64,000 nucleotides of DNA from Nematopogon swammerdamellus (GCA_946902875.1 OX336336.1:3876545-3940544); one strand, 5' to 3'. Shown: positions 29,868 to 40,458, counted from the stretch's first letter. A program made the numbers and translations. The notes: generated by a model not told the origin, from the letters alone.

Positions 29868-30908
29868 CCAATCCTCCATTTCATTGAGCGTCGAGCTCAG
29901 AGTAATGCCGTACATCGTGTCGAACCAGAAATCCGAACACTCGATCTCAGCGCCGCCGCCGCATTTGGTAAAGTGCACTGTCGTCTCCACGTCGGGACCT
30001 TCGAAATTCGTTTCCAGATAGGACCTGCACTTTCCCAGCTCCTTCAGCGTCGAGGAGTCCGCCATGCCTAGCGTGTTGCATTTAGTTCGTCGCATCTTGT
30101 CGTAGCAGAACTGAATATAGTCTTCAATCGTATCCCTATCGAGAAGCTCTGTCAAAGCACCGCGCACTGGATGGATGAAATCGGGCGCGTTTTGCGAACC
30201 GCTCACGTAAACTTCATAATCGCACTGCTCAGGTATGCCGATCGACGTAGAGGCGTTTTTTAACCTCTGACATTTCGAATCATCTGAGCAGAAGTCAGAA
30301 GGAAGCGCATCAGGTGGCGGCGCACTCTGCAGTATATGCAACCAAAATTCTTTGAAATCGCGGTCACGCTCCGTACTGTCAACGTTCCGGTCGCGCTTTG
30401 CACTAGCATCGGTGTGGAAATCATATTCAGTTGTGCAGAATTCAGTGGATTCCGAGTTGTAATTCGAACACACTCCTATTGGTGTACCGTTTGGCGTTCC
30501 CTCATTCTTATTGGACGACGTGAGTCGTGCGATCTTTTGCCGAGTCGGCGGATCGCTGTGTTTTGCAAGTTTTACTTTGAAGGAAGGTTGTCTCTTCAGT
30601 CTGGACTTTGACGCGGGGCGTTTGTTCAGCTTCGAGTAACTTTTCTCTTTAATCCACGCGAGTCTCTCGAGTTTCTTCTTGAAGAAGCCCCTGATCGTCA
30701 TGGGTGATTCGACATCGGATGAACTGCGTGCGATTTCTGGATGCCTCGCGTAGTATTTTTCCTTAGTCAGCGGTTTGACAAATTCGTGGCCCTCCGTACA
30801 ATCTTCCTTCGAGTCCAGGTCAACGATGACGGGGCCCCACTCCAGTTCCAGTTGAGTCCAAAACTTGTTAGAGGCCAGGTATTCCTCGGTAGACAAAGTA
30901 TTCACCAT
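29868..30908 (-). CDS. Exon 1: N-terminal coding exon of the long minus-strand gene
   Basis: The minus strand encodes 347 codons from MVNTLSTEEYLASNKFW to SSTLNEMEDW. An in-frame TAG nine bases upstream of the ATG supports this start. Features seen: an acidic N-terminus, a basic stretch around residues 75-130 (RGFFKKKLERLAWIKEKS, RPASKSRLKRQPSFKVKL) rich in Lys/Arg, a Ser/Asp-rich middle, and a folded-looking C-terminal part (EDYIQFCYDKMRRTKCNT, LKELGKCRSYLETNF, ECSDFWFDTMYG). There is no signal peptide or membrane segment. If unspliced, the frame ends four codons later at a stop at 29853-29855. I prefer a splice at TTGG|GTATAT because it gives phase 0, matching exon 2. The family is not recognised. 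Confidence 0.82.
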
Positions 30909-31225
30909 ATCGCACTAATATAGTTACTTATATCACTAAGACTGCGCCGTTGCACGAGTTTCAACTAACACAATTTCTTTTCAACTGGACAGAAGTTTAT
31001 TTTATGTTAATCGTCTACTTATCTGTTGCCCTTCCATTAGGATTTAATTACTTTGCAAATATTGCGGTGAGATATAATAGATAGTACTCGTCGTCGGCGG
31101 AAATATGATGCTCTTGTGAGCGGTAGTATGCGTTAATTATTTGTAAATTACTTTATTATAATAATTATAAGGTACTACCAAAACATTGTGACTTGCGAAG
31201 TTTGTTTGTCCAAACCCACCAAATG
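30909..31225. other. Region upstream of the exon 1 start codon
   Basis: Contains in-frame stops and no clear core promoter. Possible splice acceptors on the minus strand (ttctgtccag, cggcgcag) have poor pyrimidine tracts. It is probably 5' untranslated sequence and intron. Confidence 0.35.
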
Positions 31226-31355
31226 AGTACCAACCCGGGCGGGTTAAACCCACCTAGTAATATAAGAAGGGAGTCATATCCCTTAGTCGCCTTTTACAAC
31301 ATACACGGGGAGAGATGCAGTGGGGCAGTTATTTTAAGGTACCGGCCCCACACGG
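31226..31355 (-). mobile_element. Chimeric SINE fragment (head C / body A)
   Basis: On the minus strand, ccgtgtggggccggtacctt and ctgcatctctccccgtgta lead into gactcccttcttatattact and gtttaacccgcccgggttgg. This is the third copy of the same junction. Confidence 0.75.
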
Positions 31356-31617
31356 TACAGGCATGCGTAATGAAGTTTGCGTTTCTATTTAGTTTCTGAA
31401 ACCGCCTTTGCCGTATTTGCTCGGTGGTGTTATCGTCAGTTTATCGTAAAGTGTACAAATTAATCATCAATGCAGACAAGAAATATCGTACACGGCATAG
31501 TTGGCATAGTGGTTGCCATTGAAAAGGTCAAAGATAAAATTGAAATGTCTTTGTCGTAGCACAATTTATCATTGACCATGAAATACTGTGAAGTCATATA
31601 GGTATTAGCAAATATTA

Positions 31618-31985
31618 AACAAGTGCAAGTCGAACTCGCGCACCGAGGGTTCCGTATCGCCATGTCATGTTCAGCGCCTCTCACGCCATCTATGGATTAG
31701 TTAAAATGCTTCATACTGTTTTCGGTAGATGGCGCGCATACACTTTTTAGTTTCTTGTATGAGGACGGGACCCCTGTGAATTTTTGACTTTTTCTTATTT
31801 TTATTGTTTCTTGTTATATCGGCCATAATAAATAACACGTATTCTGTGAAAATTTCAACAGGCTACCTATTACGGTTCAAGAGATACATACATCCCTCGG
31901 ACAGACAGACGGACTGACAGAGAGAGAGACAGACAGACGGCGTAGGCTTAGTAATAGGGTCTCGTACGACGGATACGGAAACCTA
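31618..31985 (+). mobile_element. Family F repeat
   Basis: aagtgcaagtcgaactcgcg, gagggttccgtatcgccatg, tagatggcgcgcatacac, ttatatcggcc, acctattacggttcaagaga, then acgacggatacggaaaccta. Full length except for the first few bases. Confidence 0.75.
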
Positions 31986-32021
31986 AAAATATAAAAGGTA
32001 TTGGCTGTGTGATTGATTATA

Positions 32022-32488
32022 GAGGATGTTTCAGAATAGGCTTGAGAAACTTCAGGAATAGAAAGTAGGTAAATCCTTATAACTCAAATCGAAATTCCGT
32101 ACTTTTTTTTCATGCAAAAATTTAAAATTGTAATAAACACTCGATGGACTGTGAGTATGGGGAGATTTGGCAATACATAGTGTTGTCTAGGTCTAGGGAG
32201 TGCAATGACCGTCCCCTTTTTCTTTTGAATTAAATGTCATTCAAATTTAAGTGTTTCGAATTTACCTATACGCACTTTAATTCTACTAGTTAAAGCATGC
32301 AAGTTAGTAATTTTATTTTTATTATTTAAGGCGGATGTTGACCGTCCACGAAATCTCGATGAAACAATTTTCACCAAAAAAGTACTATAAAATGACCGAA
32401 TCTGGGAAAAAGTTTCAGAGCTTTTCTTCTTCAAATATGGACCCCTTTCGAACCCTGAAGTTATGAAACCCTATCCTGAAACACCCTG
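32022..32488. mobile_element. TA-flanked inverted-repeat element T4 (467 bp)
   Basis: gaggatgtttcagaataggc ... acttcagga on the left; on the right, inverted, cagggtgtttcaggataggg ... acttcaggg. TA flanks both ends (32020-32021 and 32489-32490). Its outer end CAGGGTGTTTCAG belongs to the same general end class as T1-T3, but the interior is unrelated. Confidence 0.7.
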
Positions 32489-32825
32489 TATATATACACA
32501 AAGGCTTGTCGTTCGGTATAGACATATTTTAAGTCTTTTGTTTGCGAGGTCGGGACTTCGAGTGGCCTCTCTCGCCATCGAACGAACGTCCAACTTTCAT
32601 TAGACAACAGGGGCCCCGCGTGCGGGAACGTGGAGTGGAGGCACGCAAACCGACGCGACAACAGCTAACTGAGACCTGCGACCACGGCTACCTGCGACCT
32701 GCGACCTGCGACCACCCGACCGCTGCAGAGCTATGTAGGCTTAATCAATATTACGTGGAATTGTAGAAAATTTGCGTTACGCAACTCGACTCTGCTTACA
32801 GATTTCAGATTCAGATATTTATTTC

Positions 32826-33045
32826 GCCACTAGCTTTTGCCTGCGGCTTCGCTCGCGTGAAATTCGTATTTACAAAGAAGAAACTACCTAAGTAAGCCCG
32901 CTACCGTACCTTTATTTCGGCGCGCTAAACAATTCGGTTTGTATGAGAGCCACATCTTAGCGTGACCGCAACTGATTTTTACTTAGCCTATCCTGTGTCC
33001 CGTGTAGTTAAATGTGCTGGTACTAAGTTTCAGCTCTAGCTGCTA
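32826..33045 (-). mobile_element. Helitron 3' end fragment
   Basis: ctagcttttgcctgcggctt then cgctcgcgtgaaattcgtat is the inverted Helitron 3' end. The next 150 bp (gtatgagagccacatcttag, cctatcctgtgtccc) match 48686-48990. Confidence 0.65.
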
Positions 33046-33088
33046 GAGCACATCGAATCCAAAGGAACGCCTGGGCGCGTTCTGCCCA

Positions 33089-33189
33089 GTCTTCGGCATG
33101 GCACCCACCTTTCCGAAGGTGACACTGGGTTGGGAGCATGTGATTTGACCCTTCTGACTTAGGCACCCACAGAGGAAAACATAAAAAAA
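33089..33189 (+). mobile_element. SINE-B tail, diverged
   Basis: gtcttcggcatggcacccac, ctttccgaaggtgacactgg and gagcatgtgatttgaccctt, then an A run, parallel the SINE-B tail at 37966-38069 with several substitutions. Confidence 0.55.
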
Positions 33190-33442
33190 TTCAAGGTAGA
33201 TCGCAATGTACATCTGCCGGCTCTCTTTAGAGCGCGCTCCGAAGTCCGATGCTAACGATGACAGCCTTCGAGCCGATGTCGGATGGATTCTCAACGTAAT
33301 CGATTCCGATGCCGTCTGGAGTGTAGATTCACTACACGAGCATGTCCGCCGAGCCGAGAGTCCGGATCGCCATTCACTCTCAAATATGCTTGGGGGAGGC
33401 GATGGCTGGCCCTGGCGTGATCATAGTGAACGGGTACTGTTT

Positions 33443-34348
33443 GTGGAGATTGGCCTGCTCCAATTGGCTCCAACATGTTATATGAATGGTTTACGGTTAT
33501 GGAAAAGAAATTCTGTATTTGTGATAAATTTTTAGAAAATAAATAGGGATGACTCGTGGAGACTGGCCTGCTCCAATTGGCTCCAACATGTTATATGAAT
33601 GGTTTACGGTTATGGAAAAGAAATTCTGTATTTGTGATAAATTTTTAGAAAATAAATAGGGATGACTCGTGGAGACTGGCCTGCTCCAATTGGCTCCAAC
33701 ATGTTATATGAATGGTTTACGGTTATGGAAAAGAAATTCTGTATTTGTGATACATTTTTAGAAAATAAATAGGGATGACTCGTGGAGACTGGCCTGCTCC
33801 AATTGGCTCCAACATGTTATATGAATGGTTTACGGTTATGGAAAAGAAATTCTGTATTTGTGATAAATTTTTAGAAAATAAATAGGGATGACTCGTGGAG
33901 ACTGGCCTGCTCCAATTGGCTCCAACATGTTATATGAATGGTTTACGGTTATGGAAAAGAAATTCTGTATTTGTGATACATTTTTAGAAAATAAATAGGG
34001 ATGACTCGTGGAGACTGGCCTGCTCCAATTGGCTCCAACATGTTATATGAATGGTTTACGGTTATGGAAAAGAAATTCTGTATTTGTGATAAATTTTTAG
34101 AAAATAAATAGGGATGACTCGTGGAGACTGGCCTGCTCCAATTGGCTCCAACATGTTATATGAATGGTTTACGGTTATGGAAAAGAAATTCTGTATTTGT
34201 GATACATTTTTAGAAAATAAATAGGGATGACTCGTGGAGACTGGCCTGCTCCAATTGGCTCCAACATGTTATATGAATGGTTTACGGTTATGGAAAAGAA
34301 ATTCTGTATTTGTGATACATTTTTAGAAAATAAATAGTGATGACTCGT
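33443..34348. repeat. Minisatellite: 8 near-identical 113-bp units
   Basis: cctgctccaattggctccaa starts at 33454, 33567, 33680, 33793, 33906, 34019, 34132 and 34245, exactly 113 bp apart. Units differ almost only at gataaattt versus gatacattt, in the order a a c a c a c c. Each contains aaaataaatag, an AATAAA. Unit 1 is joined to unique sequence upstream. Confidence 0.95.
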
Positions 34349-34349
34349 A

Positions 34350-34520
34350 CTATGTAGGCAGTGGCAAACACTTTTGTAAATGTAGACTGAGTGGACGTAA
34401 AAAAACGTATCCAGCGCAGTTAAACTTAAACCTAAATTATTATTATTATCATTTTATTTAAACTCGCCTGTTGTGTTCCTTTTTATGGTGTACAATAAAG
34501 TATATTTTGATTTGATTTGA
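34350..34520 (+). mobile_element. LINE 3' end with ttgat tail
   Basis: attattattattatcatttt, tttatggtgtacaataaag and a gatttgatttga tail form a non-LTR 3' end. No coding sequence. Confidence 0.5.
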
Positions 34521-34655
34521 AGTTTCTTGCCAGTTCTTCTTTGTTGTGATAATCGAACTGGCAAAATGCTAAATGTTAAATATTAAAATATGACGAATCC
34601 CAATGCAGTGTACTGTCTATGGATGATGAATAAAGAATAAAGAATAAAGAGTCCC
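34521..34655 (+). mobile_element. LINE 3' end with aataaag tail
   Basis: agtttcttgccagttcttct, tgataatcgaactgg and (aataaag)n match 7931-8165; similar text is inverted at 57225-57290. Confidence 0.6.
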
Positions 34656-34874
34656 GAGGCGGCCAAGCCTCGCGCCGAGCCGCACCGCGCGAGCGATCTC
34701 GGCGCTGCGCTCGTGTCTCGCTCGACGATGAACGCCGCGCACCGTGCGACATTCACACGCGGATTTGTCGTCAGCGACAAATCCGGCATACGGGCGAGAG
34801 CGTGTGAATGGTAGGCTTAAGAACTGTCGAAATTAATGATGCTGCGTTGGGATACTCCTCGAGGATGAAATTGA

Positions 34875-35117
34875 TTTTTTTATGTAAACTGACACGGTTG
34901 GCTACAGCACCTACAACATGCGTGATGTCAGCCCATAACACCGGGTGAAATGGGTGCCATGTCAGTGCTTCCCTTCATTTCATGTCGGCTACACTGAACT
35001 GCACGGAAAACGCGAACTATTTACATAGCCGTTTCGACCGACGTTTCATTCAGTGCGGTGGCACTAACCCGGGCGGGATAAACCCTACCACCTAGTAAGG
35101 TAATAAGAAGAAGAAGG
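34875..35117 (-). mobile_element. SINE-A, 5' truncated
   Basis: ttatgtaaactgacacggtt, cccataacaccgggtgaaat and tttcattcagtgcggtggca run to accacctagtaaggtaataa; the tRNA/5S head is lacking. Confidence 0.85.
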
Positions 35118-35182
35118 TTACATGATTAGATATTGGTCCTTTGAGGAACACTCTTTAGCCCTTTAAATGACTTATCATCAAG

Positions 35183-35262
35183 CGGCCGATGACCGAGTGG
35201 TCTGGGCGTCGCTTCCCTTGCGAGAGGTACGAGGTTCGAATCCGGTCGGAGAGTACCAATGA
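35183..35262 (+). mobile_element. tRNA-derived SINE head (SINE-B type)
   Basis: gaccgagtggtctgggcgtc resembles a tRNA A box and gaggttcgaatccggtcgg a B box. A T run follows. The T stem and acceptor do not pair, so it is not a functional tRNA. gcgagaggt and aatccggtcgg ... gtaccaatg recur in the SINE-B at 37640-38069. Confidence 0.6.
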
Positions 35263-35775
35263 GTTTTTTTTCAGACGGAAAAATTGACGTGCATATCATT
35301 GCCAAGAGATTGAAAATACCATTTCAAAAATATACCATTACAGTATATTAGTTATATTTTATAGTTTACTTACAAATTAAAGAAAAATATTAAATAACAT
35401 TTTCATAAAACCCAACTACGAAAACCTAATAACAAGGAATCGCCCGACATTCGCCCAACTTTCCTTGTTATTTCATTTGTTTTTCGTAGTCACGTTTTCA
35501 TTTATTTCTTCCGTAATCGAGGTCGATAAATTGAGAAGTATAAAAATGCATCCCTAATATTAAAAATATCATAGGTGTTTGTCTGTCTGTAGTATGGTTG
35601 TTACTTTTAAACGTCGTCGTAGTTTTAGTAGCTGACATGTTAACTATATACAAAATCGAACTTCAGTGGGCTTTGCCAGTTCGGCAAAGTTCGTAGAGAA
35701 ATAATGTTTTCACAATTATTGTGCTTTATATGATCAGTTAGGTACCCACGTGAATAAATAATTATTTATCTGTGT

Positions 35776-36117
35776 GCCGTGTGGGGCTGGTAATTAACAA
35801 GAATTCAGTGGGGCTACTGAACCTCTCCACGCGTGCTTGTCGTAAAAGCTGACTAAGGGATAAGGACAAGATGCCGTGCTAAAGGTCGGCAGGCTGGGTC
35901 ACCTCTCACGTTGGCGCGGTCCTTTTAGCGAGTCATGCAGCAGGTGGGTCCTCCCGTCTTACATACTGTGTGGTCTTGCGTTCTGCGTTCGGATCTTGCC
36001 CTAAAACTTGGCTAAACGCGGCGGTTGGTGTTGTGCTGGCATTTGCAAGAGTATTTGCAGCACAACACCGATTACTCTGCTTAACCCGATTGTCGTGATT
36101 CAGCGTGCGGTATGTGT
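35776..36117 (+). mobile_element. Family C repeat, near full length
   Basis: tgtggggctggtaattaac, cgtaaaagctgactaaggga, gatgccgtgctaaaggtcgg, gagtcatgcagcaggtgggt, gcagcacaacaccgattact and ttcagcgtgcggtatgtg occur in the standard order. Confidence 0.8.
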
Positions 36118-37200
36118 TGTTTTAATAGGAAGCGCGCCATATGGCAGCGTTCCACCGATTCATATAGGCTACTCAAGAAGGCTACTAATTGCGCGTACAT
36201 ATACCCTGAATTATTCAGTGGTTTGCTTGCAGGGGGTGGAGTGGAGAATGGCTTGTCAGCTTATGTATGCACTAATGCACGAACAAGGTAAGAACTTTCT
36301 AGATTTAACCGGTTCTGTAGATTTTCTTTTTTAATAGTTGCCTTAAATACGTTTTTATAACTAAATTCAGAGGCATGTTCATTATTTTTTTCTATCGAGC
36401 GAAGTTAATCAAATCGTGTTTTCAAAAAGCTATCGATCTGCGCTGATAGATGAAGTTGTCCGACTTTGGATGGGCGATCGTTCGGATCTTGCAGAGACTG
36501 TAGGAGTTGAGCCGTTTGGATCGGTACCAGCGCACTGAGCGAAGGTCGATCGAAGCGGCTGTAGCACTGAAAGGAACGTCGAGGCGAGGCCAGACTTACC
36601 CGGGCCGCAGAAGAGTTGAGAAGCGCACAAGGTCCCAGAAGACCCACACTCTCCCAGCACGTCATGATGCCAAGCGAAACGTCCTCACGCGACGCACCGC
36701 ACTTTTGAACTTAAAACACTTCGCCGGTTGATATGGAAGGACGATATGTTATCGGTGGGCGCAATTTACGCGGAATTAGTGTGAATTTTGATAAGGTATG
36801 ACTTACGATATGTTACGTTTAATTGGTGGTTTATTTCAAGAGACTCGCACACAATTAATTCATTATTTATTATTTGTCTGAAAAGTTCACGCCGCCAAGA
36901 GTGGGCGAAATAGGCATGTATGTTAGATGTATAAAGATTTCATATTGAAATGTTATATAAAAACAACGTTAAGGAATACTGAAAGAAAACCGACCCAAAA
37001 CCCAAAAGAAATCAGAAATGAAAAATAGCAGAAATCACGGATAAAACACTTCAAATCCAGCTATAGTTATTATTATACTTAGTAGGACTGGCCAATGTTT
37101 CTTGCAAACACGTCCACAATTCACTGAAACACTGTTGATTAACAATTATAGGGAAATATACGTTCTATCAGAGAAGGTGAATCTCGGAACAGATTTTACG
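36118..37200. other. No gene firmly supported; one diverged SINE-A-like patch
   Basis: 36518-36575 (atcggtaccagcgcactgag, ggtcgatcgaagcggctgta) resembles the SINE-A body at low identity. The rest is AT-rich with no exon I can support. Confidence 0.4.
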
Positions 37201-37560
37201 TTGACACTTCATCTGCAGGTAAACCTCTGCCGGCGCTGAGTCACTGTCCGGCGAACCGTCCGCAGTTCGTCTCCAAAACTTACGCAATACAACATCCTTG
37301 CGCTATCCGCATTGCCCGCACTCCGCGCCACCGCCGACAGCATCCGAGGTGAGCGCGCGGCGCCACGCAATCGCGACTCTCGCTCAACTGCCGCGGGGAG
37401 CCCTCCGGCGCTGCAGTGTCCTTGGCGACACCGCGCACGCGCCAAGAAACCCTCCTCCCCGCCGCCCCCCCCCCCCCCCCCCCTCCCGCAGCCATCTTGC
37501 CTCCGCCGTCGCTCCTGCCTTTACATCACGCTGTGTGTAGGAGGTTCCACAATAACCCGC
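37201..37560. promoter_or_regulatory. GC/CpG-rich block, candidate promoter and 5' exon of the long gene
   Basis: A CpG-dense stretch with a 17-C run (about 37467-37483) lies upstream of the minus-strand gene. On the minus strand, gtattgc|GTAAGT at 37284/37283 is a consensus splice donor, which could end a non-coding first exon spliced towards the ATG at 30908. No TATA or initiator can be assigned, and both strands have chance ORFs from the GC content. Speculative. Confidence 0.3.
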
Positions 37561-37639
37561 TACAGATGAATGACACACTGACATTTCGGTCGCCCCGACC
37601 CGCGTGACCTCTGGGGGGTTGTTCCAGAACATTGGTGCA

Positions 37640-38069
37640 AGCCGATGGCAAACGAAAATCGATTATGTGAATGTTGGTACGGTAGAACGGAGTCTGGAGC
37701 GCTATTATGCCGGCATAATCGGTTTCTCATGCGAGAGGTCCGCATGAGAAACCGGAAATCCGGTCGGCGTGTACCAATGCATACCTACACCAGCTGCTTC
37801 ACCGTTCGGAATCGGTGTAAAACTATAGATCCCATCCCTTGCCCCTTACTAGGTGGTAGGCTCAAGTTGTAGCCGACTGGAATGGTACCACCGTACTGGA
37901 TGTAAGATGGCCGCATAGCAGCCTCGGCTGTGTTCTCCTCTAGTCCAGTATAGCCAGCAATCCAGGGAAGTCTCCGGTATGGCACCTACCTTCTCGGAGG
38001 TGATATTGGCTGGTCGGAGCATGCGCTTTGGCCCCTCCGACTCAGCCAACCATACCGGATTACATAAAA
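37640..38069 (+). mobile_element. SINE-B, longest copy
   Basis: Head-like aatccggtcggcgtgtacca, body ttactaggtggtaggctcaa and ggtaccaccgtactggatgt (parallel to the SINE-A body), then tail ccagggaagtctccggtatg ... actcagccaaccataccgga and tacataaaaa. The head includes a perfect 14-bp-arm hairpin (37720-37754) and a 16-bp palindrome, attatgccggcataat (37704-37719), in place of a normal A box. Confidence 0.65.
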
Positions 38070-38470
38070 ATAAAAAATTATCTGTTCTGGTCTGGTATGT
38101 CTGCCTGTGACTATATAGGCCGCAAAACCGTCCGTTCATCAAGTCAAGTTGAGGGGGCGCAAAACCCCAAGCATTTGGACAGTCAACTGTCTTGGTAGTC
38201 GTTCTGGGCTTGGCGTGCCCAACTTGCTATTCCTACCTATCTATAGCGGATATCCTGCGCACAGCACCGCTAGGAGTTTTCTTATCACCACAACGCCAGG
38301 AGCACGTAAAAAAATGCGCATAAACACTTTGAGGTAAGTAAAGTTCGCGTTTAAATAAACTATGCCCAAGTAAATACGAACGAGCGCGAGGGTACACAGA
38401 TAGTGAGTTATGATATGAAATAGGTACTTACACTTACGTAGTTACCACCTTGGAACACAGTGTTGTAGAT

Positions 38471-38829
38471 CAGCGATTCTCAATCTATGGTACGCGTACC
38501 ACCAGTGGTACTATAATTTGAATTTTGATGTTCTTAGCGATATAAAAACTCAGTGTCAAATGATCATAGTGAGTTCCAAGGAATATTTTAAACTAAATTT
38601 TTCAGGATTAAATTCGATTCGAAATACATTTTTAGATTCGTTTCCGAGATCACTTAATTCGAGGAAAGAAAATCATTAATTGAACTTTGATGTGATGCTA
38701 ACCTCAAAGAGAATTTAAGAATGTAGTTATAGAAGATAAATATTATAATGTTCTTGTAGGTAAGGGTGGTACGCCCGGCAAACATATTGGTTTTAGTGGT
38801 ACCTGAAAATAAAAGTCTGAGAACCCCTG
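38471..38829. mobile_element. hAT-type MITE with 8-bp target duplication (359 bp)
   Basis: It begins cagcgattctcaatctatgg and ends, inverted, caggggttctcagactttta. The flanks are identical 8-bp copies, ttgtagat (38463-38470 and 38830-38837). A CAG-GGTTCTCA end plus an 8-bp duplication fits hAT elements. Two ggtacgc / gtaccacc words pair inside each end. No transposase. Confidence 0.85.
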
Positions 38830-38937
38830 TTGTAGATGATTTAAGCGCATAGAGTGCGCCAGGCCTTGTTCTTGCAAAAACGCCGCGCGATCGTAACATT
38901 TCTGTGTGTACTGTTTGATTTTTTAAATAAAGAAAAA

Positions 38938-39055
38938 AAACCGGCCAAGTGCGAGTCGGACTCGCGTACCGAGGTTTCCGCACCACAAAAAAAGACCTCG
39001 AAAAAACACGTATCTTGTATTGTATGGGGACCCTCTTAATTTTTAACTTTTTATT
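38938..39055 (+). mobile_element. Family F fragment
   Basis: aaaccggccaagtgcgagtc, ggactcgcgtaccgaggttt and tatggggaccctcttaattt are family F words. The rest of the element is missing. Confidence 0.65.
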
Positions 39056-39104
39056 ACTTACTTATTTGTTGTTATACCTTCTAGTAAGTAAGTAAGTAAG
39101 GCAG

Positions 39105-39250
39105 CGGCCTGCAGACACCCCGATCGACTTGTGGCTTTCATGAAAGACATAGGCTGGCAGAGGTAGCTGGAGACTGCGGGGTTTTGCACGAAGGTCCCCA
39201 ACCAAGCGGGATTAGTTTGCAGGCCTAGAGCCAACCCCAAACCAAATCAA
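39105..39250 (+). mobile_element. LINE 3' fragment
   Basis: gacataggctggcagaggta, gctggagactgcggggtttt and gcacgaaggtccccaaccaa correspond to 7940-8020 (gataggctggctgcggtagc ... ggtcttgcacga ... gaccaagagggt). Confidence 0.5.
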
Positions 39251-39255
39251 CAACA

Positions 39256-39419
39256 ACCACCTAGTAAGTTAAGAACGGAAGGGGCCTACAGTTTAACGTG
39301 GAATCCGAACCACGGTCAGCCTCCAACGGTCGAGCGGTCACCCATTCAAGTACTGACCGCGCTCAGCGTTGCTTAACAACAGTCGACCGACCCCGCACCA
39401 CTGAGCTACTGAGGCTGAC
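39256..39419 (-). mobile_element. SINE-A 5' part (head plus start of body)
   Basis: Read on the minus strand: gtcagcctcagtagctcagt, ttaagcaacgctgagcgcgg, cagtacttgaatgggtgacc and gtggttcggattccacg, then the body to ctaggtgg, where it joins LINE-like text. 3' truncated, which is unusual for a target-primed insertion. Confidence 0.85.
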
Positions 39420-39479
39420 AATAAAATACTGTGTATACTTCGAAAACAGCGAACAAGCGATAATTTACCTATGTTTGAC

Positions 39480-39840
39480 TATTGACGTGTTTATTATATG
39501 CAGTTTGGACCCACATACAAATTCACCTACCTAACACATTCATCTCTTCACATTGCATTGCAACCTACATTACGCAAAGCAGTAATTAGTGCAGTCGCAG
39601 CTGATCCCGATGTGACGTCACACACGAGGTGTCAATTGACAGCTGTTTCTCGCCCAGTTTGCCACACAGACAGACAGTGGCTAACTCGTTTGTCATTAAC
39701 ACCGTCGCGTCGTCGTCGTCATTTAGCTAGTAGCGGCAAGTTAAGTGCACCAAGGTCGCACGTGTTCACACATATTGCCGACAATTATTACCCCTCTATT
39801 ATTATAATTAACCACTCTAGAAATAAAGTGTTAGATAGAA
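39480..39840. other. Unassigned moderately GC-rich stretch with a CRE palindrome
   Basis: tgtgacgtcacaca at 39610-39623 holds TGACGTCA, and a (cgt)n run lies near 39710. No exon or known repeat can be shown. Confidence 0.3.
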
Positions 39841-40150
39841 CCTAATCAATCATAGTTTTATCGACGTTTTTTTTATCGAAAGTAACGAGTGGCTAAATAG
39901 GAGCCTTACAACTTACAATTTAAATTATTTTTATAACAAATGAAAAATACCAGATAGTTTCTATAATTATTATTTTATTCAGGCTTGGCATTTACGTATG
40001 GAAAATAAAATAATATGCTGAGTTGGTTCCTTTTTCTCCTTCAGGTTTCTTTCTGTTATAGTTTTTCTTGTTTTCGTTTTATATGCACCTACAGGAGAAA
40101 TAAATATTTTCATTTTCATTTTTTATTTTTCAAAATCGATCTGTCTACTT

Positions 40151-40458
40151 AAATGGGTGACCGCTCGGCCGTTGGAGGCTGACCGTGGTTCGGATTCCAC
40201 TTATAACTGTAGGTCGATTCCCTTCTTACCTTACTAGGTGGTAGGGTATAACCCGCCCGGGTTGGTACGACCGCACTGAATAAAAAGTCGATCGAAACGG
40301 CTATGTAAATAGTTCATGTTTTCCGTCCAGTTCAGTGTAGCCGGCGCGACCGAAGGGAATCACCGACATGGCACCTAGTTCACCAAGGTGTTATGGGCTG
40401 ACATCATGGATGTTGTAGGTGATGTAGTCAACGGTGTCAGTTTCCTTAAAAAAATAAT
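40151..40458 (+). mobile_element. SINE-A, 5' truncated within the 5S segment
   Basis: It starts at aaatgggtgaccgctcggcc (5S box C region), has ccgtggttcggattccact, and runs through the full body to gtgtcagtttccttaaaaaa. Confidence 0.88.

Noticed and set aside
29853..30908. Exon 1 as a complete single-exon gene of 351 residues
   Set aside because: Possible, but the phase-0 donor four codons before the stop and the well-formed phase-0 exon 2 make continuation more likely; kept as the stated alternative.
35183..35262. Functional tRNA gene
   Set aside because: A and B boxes are visible, but the T stem and acceptor stem do not pair and the same text is part of a SINE-B head.
36405..36665. Minus-strand 86-codon frame MTCWESVGLLG as a gene
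   Set aside because: It overlaps a diverged SINE-A-like patch and matches no family I can name.
37280..37640. Several overlapping 60-85-codon frames on both strands
   Set aside because: High GC and a poly-C run remove stop codons on all frames; no frame has splice context or a recognisable domain.
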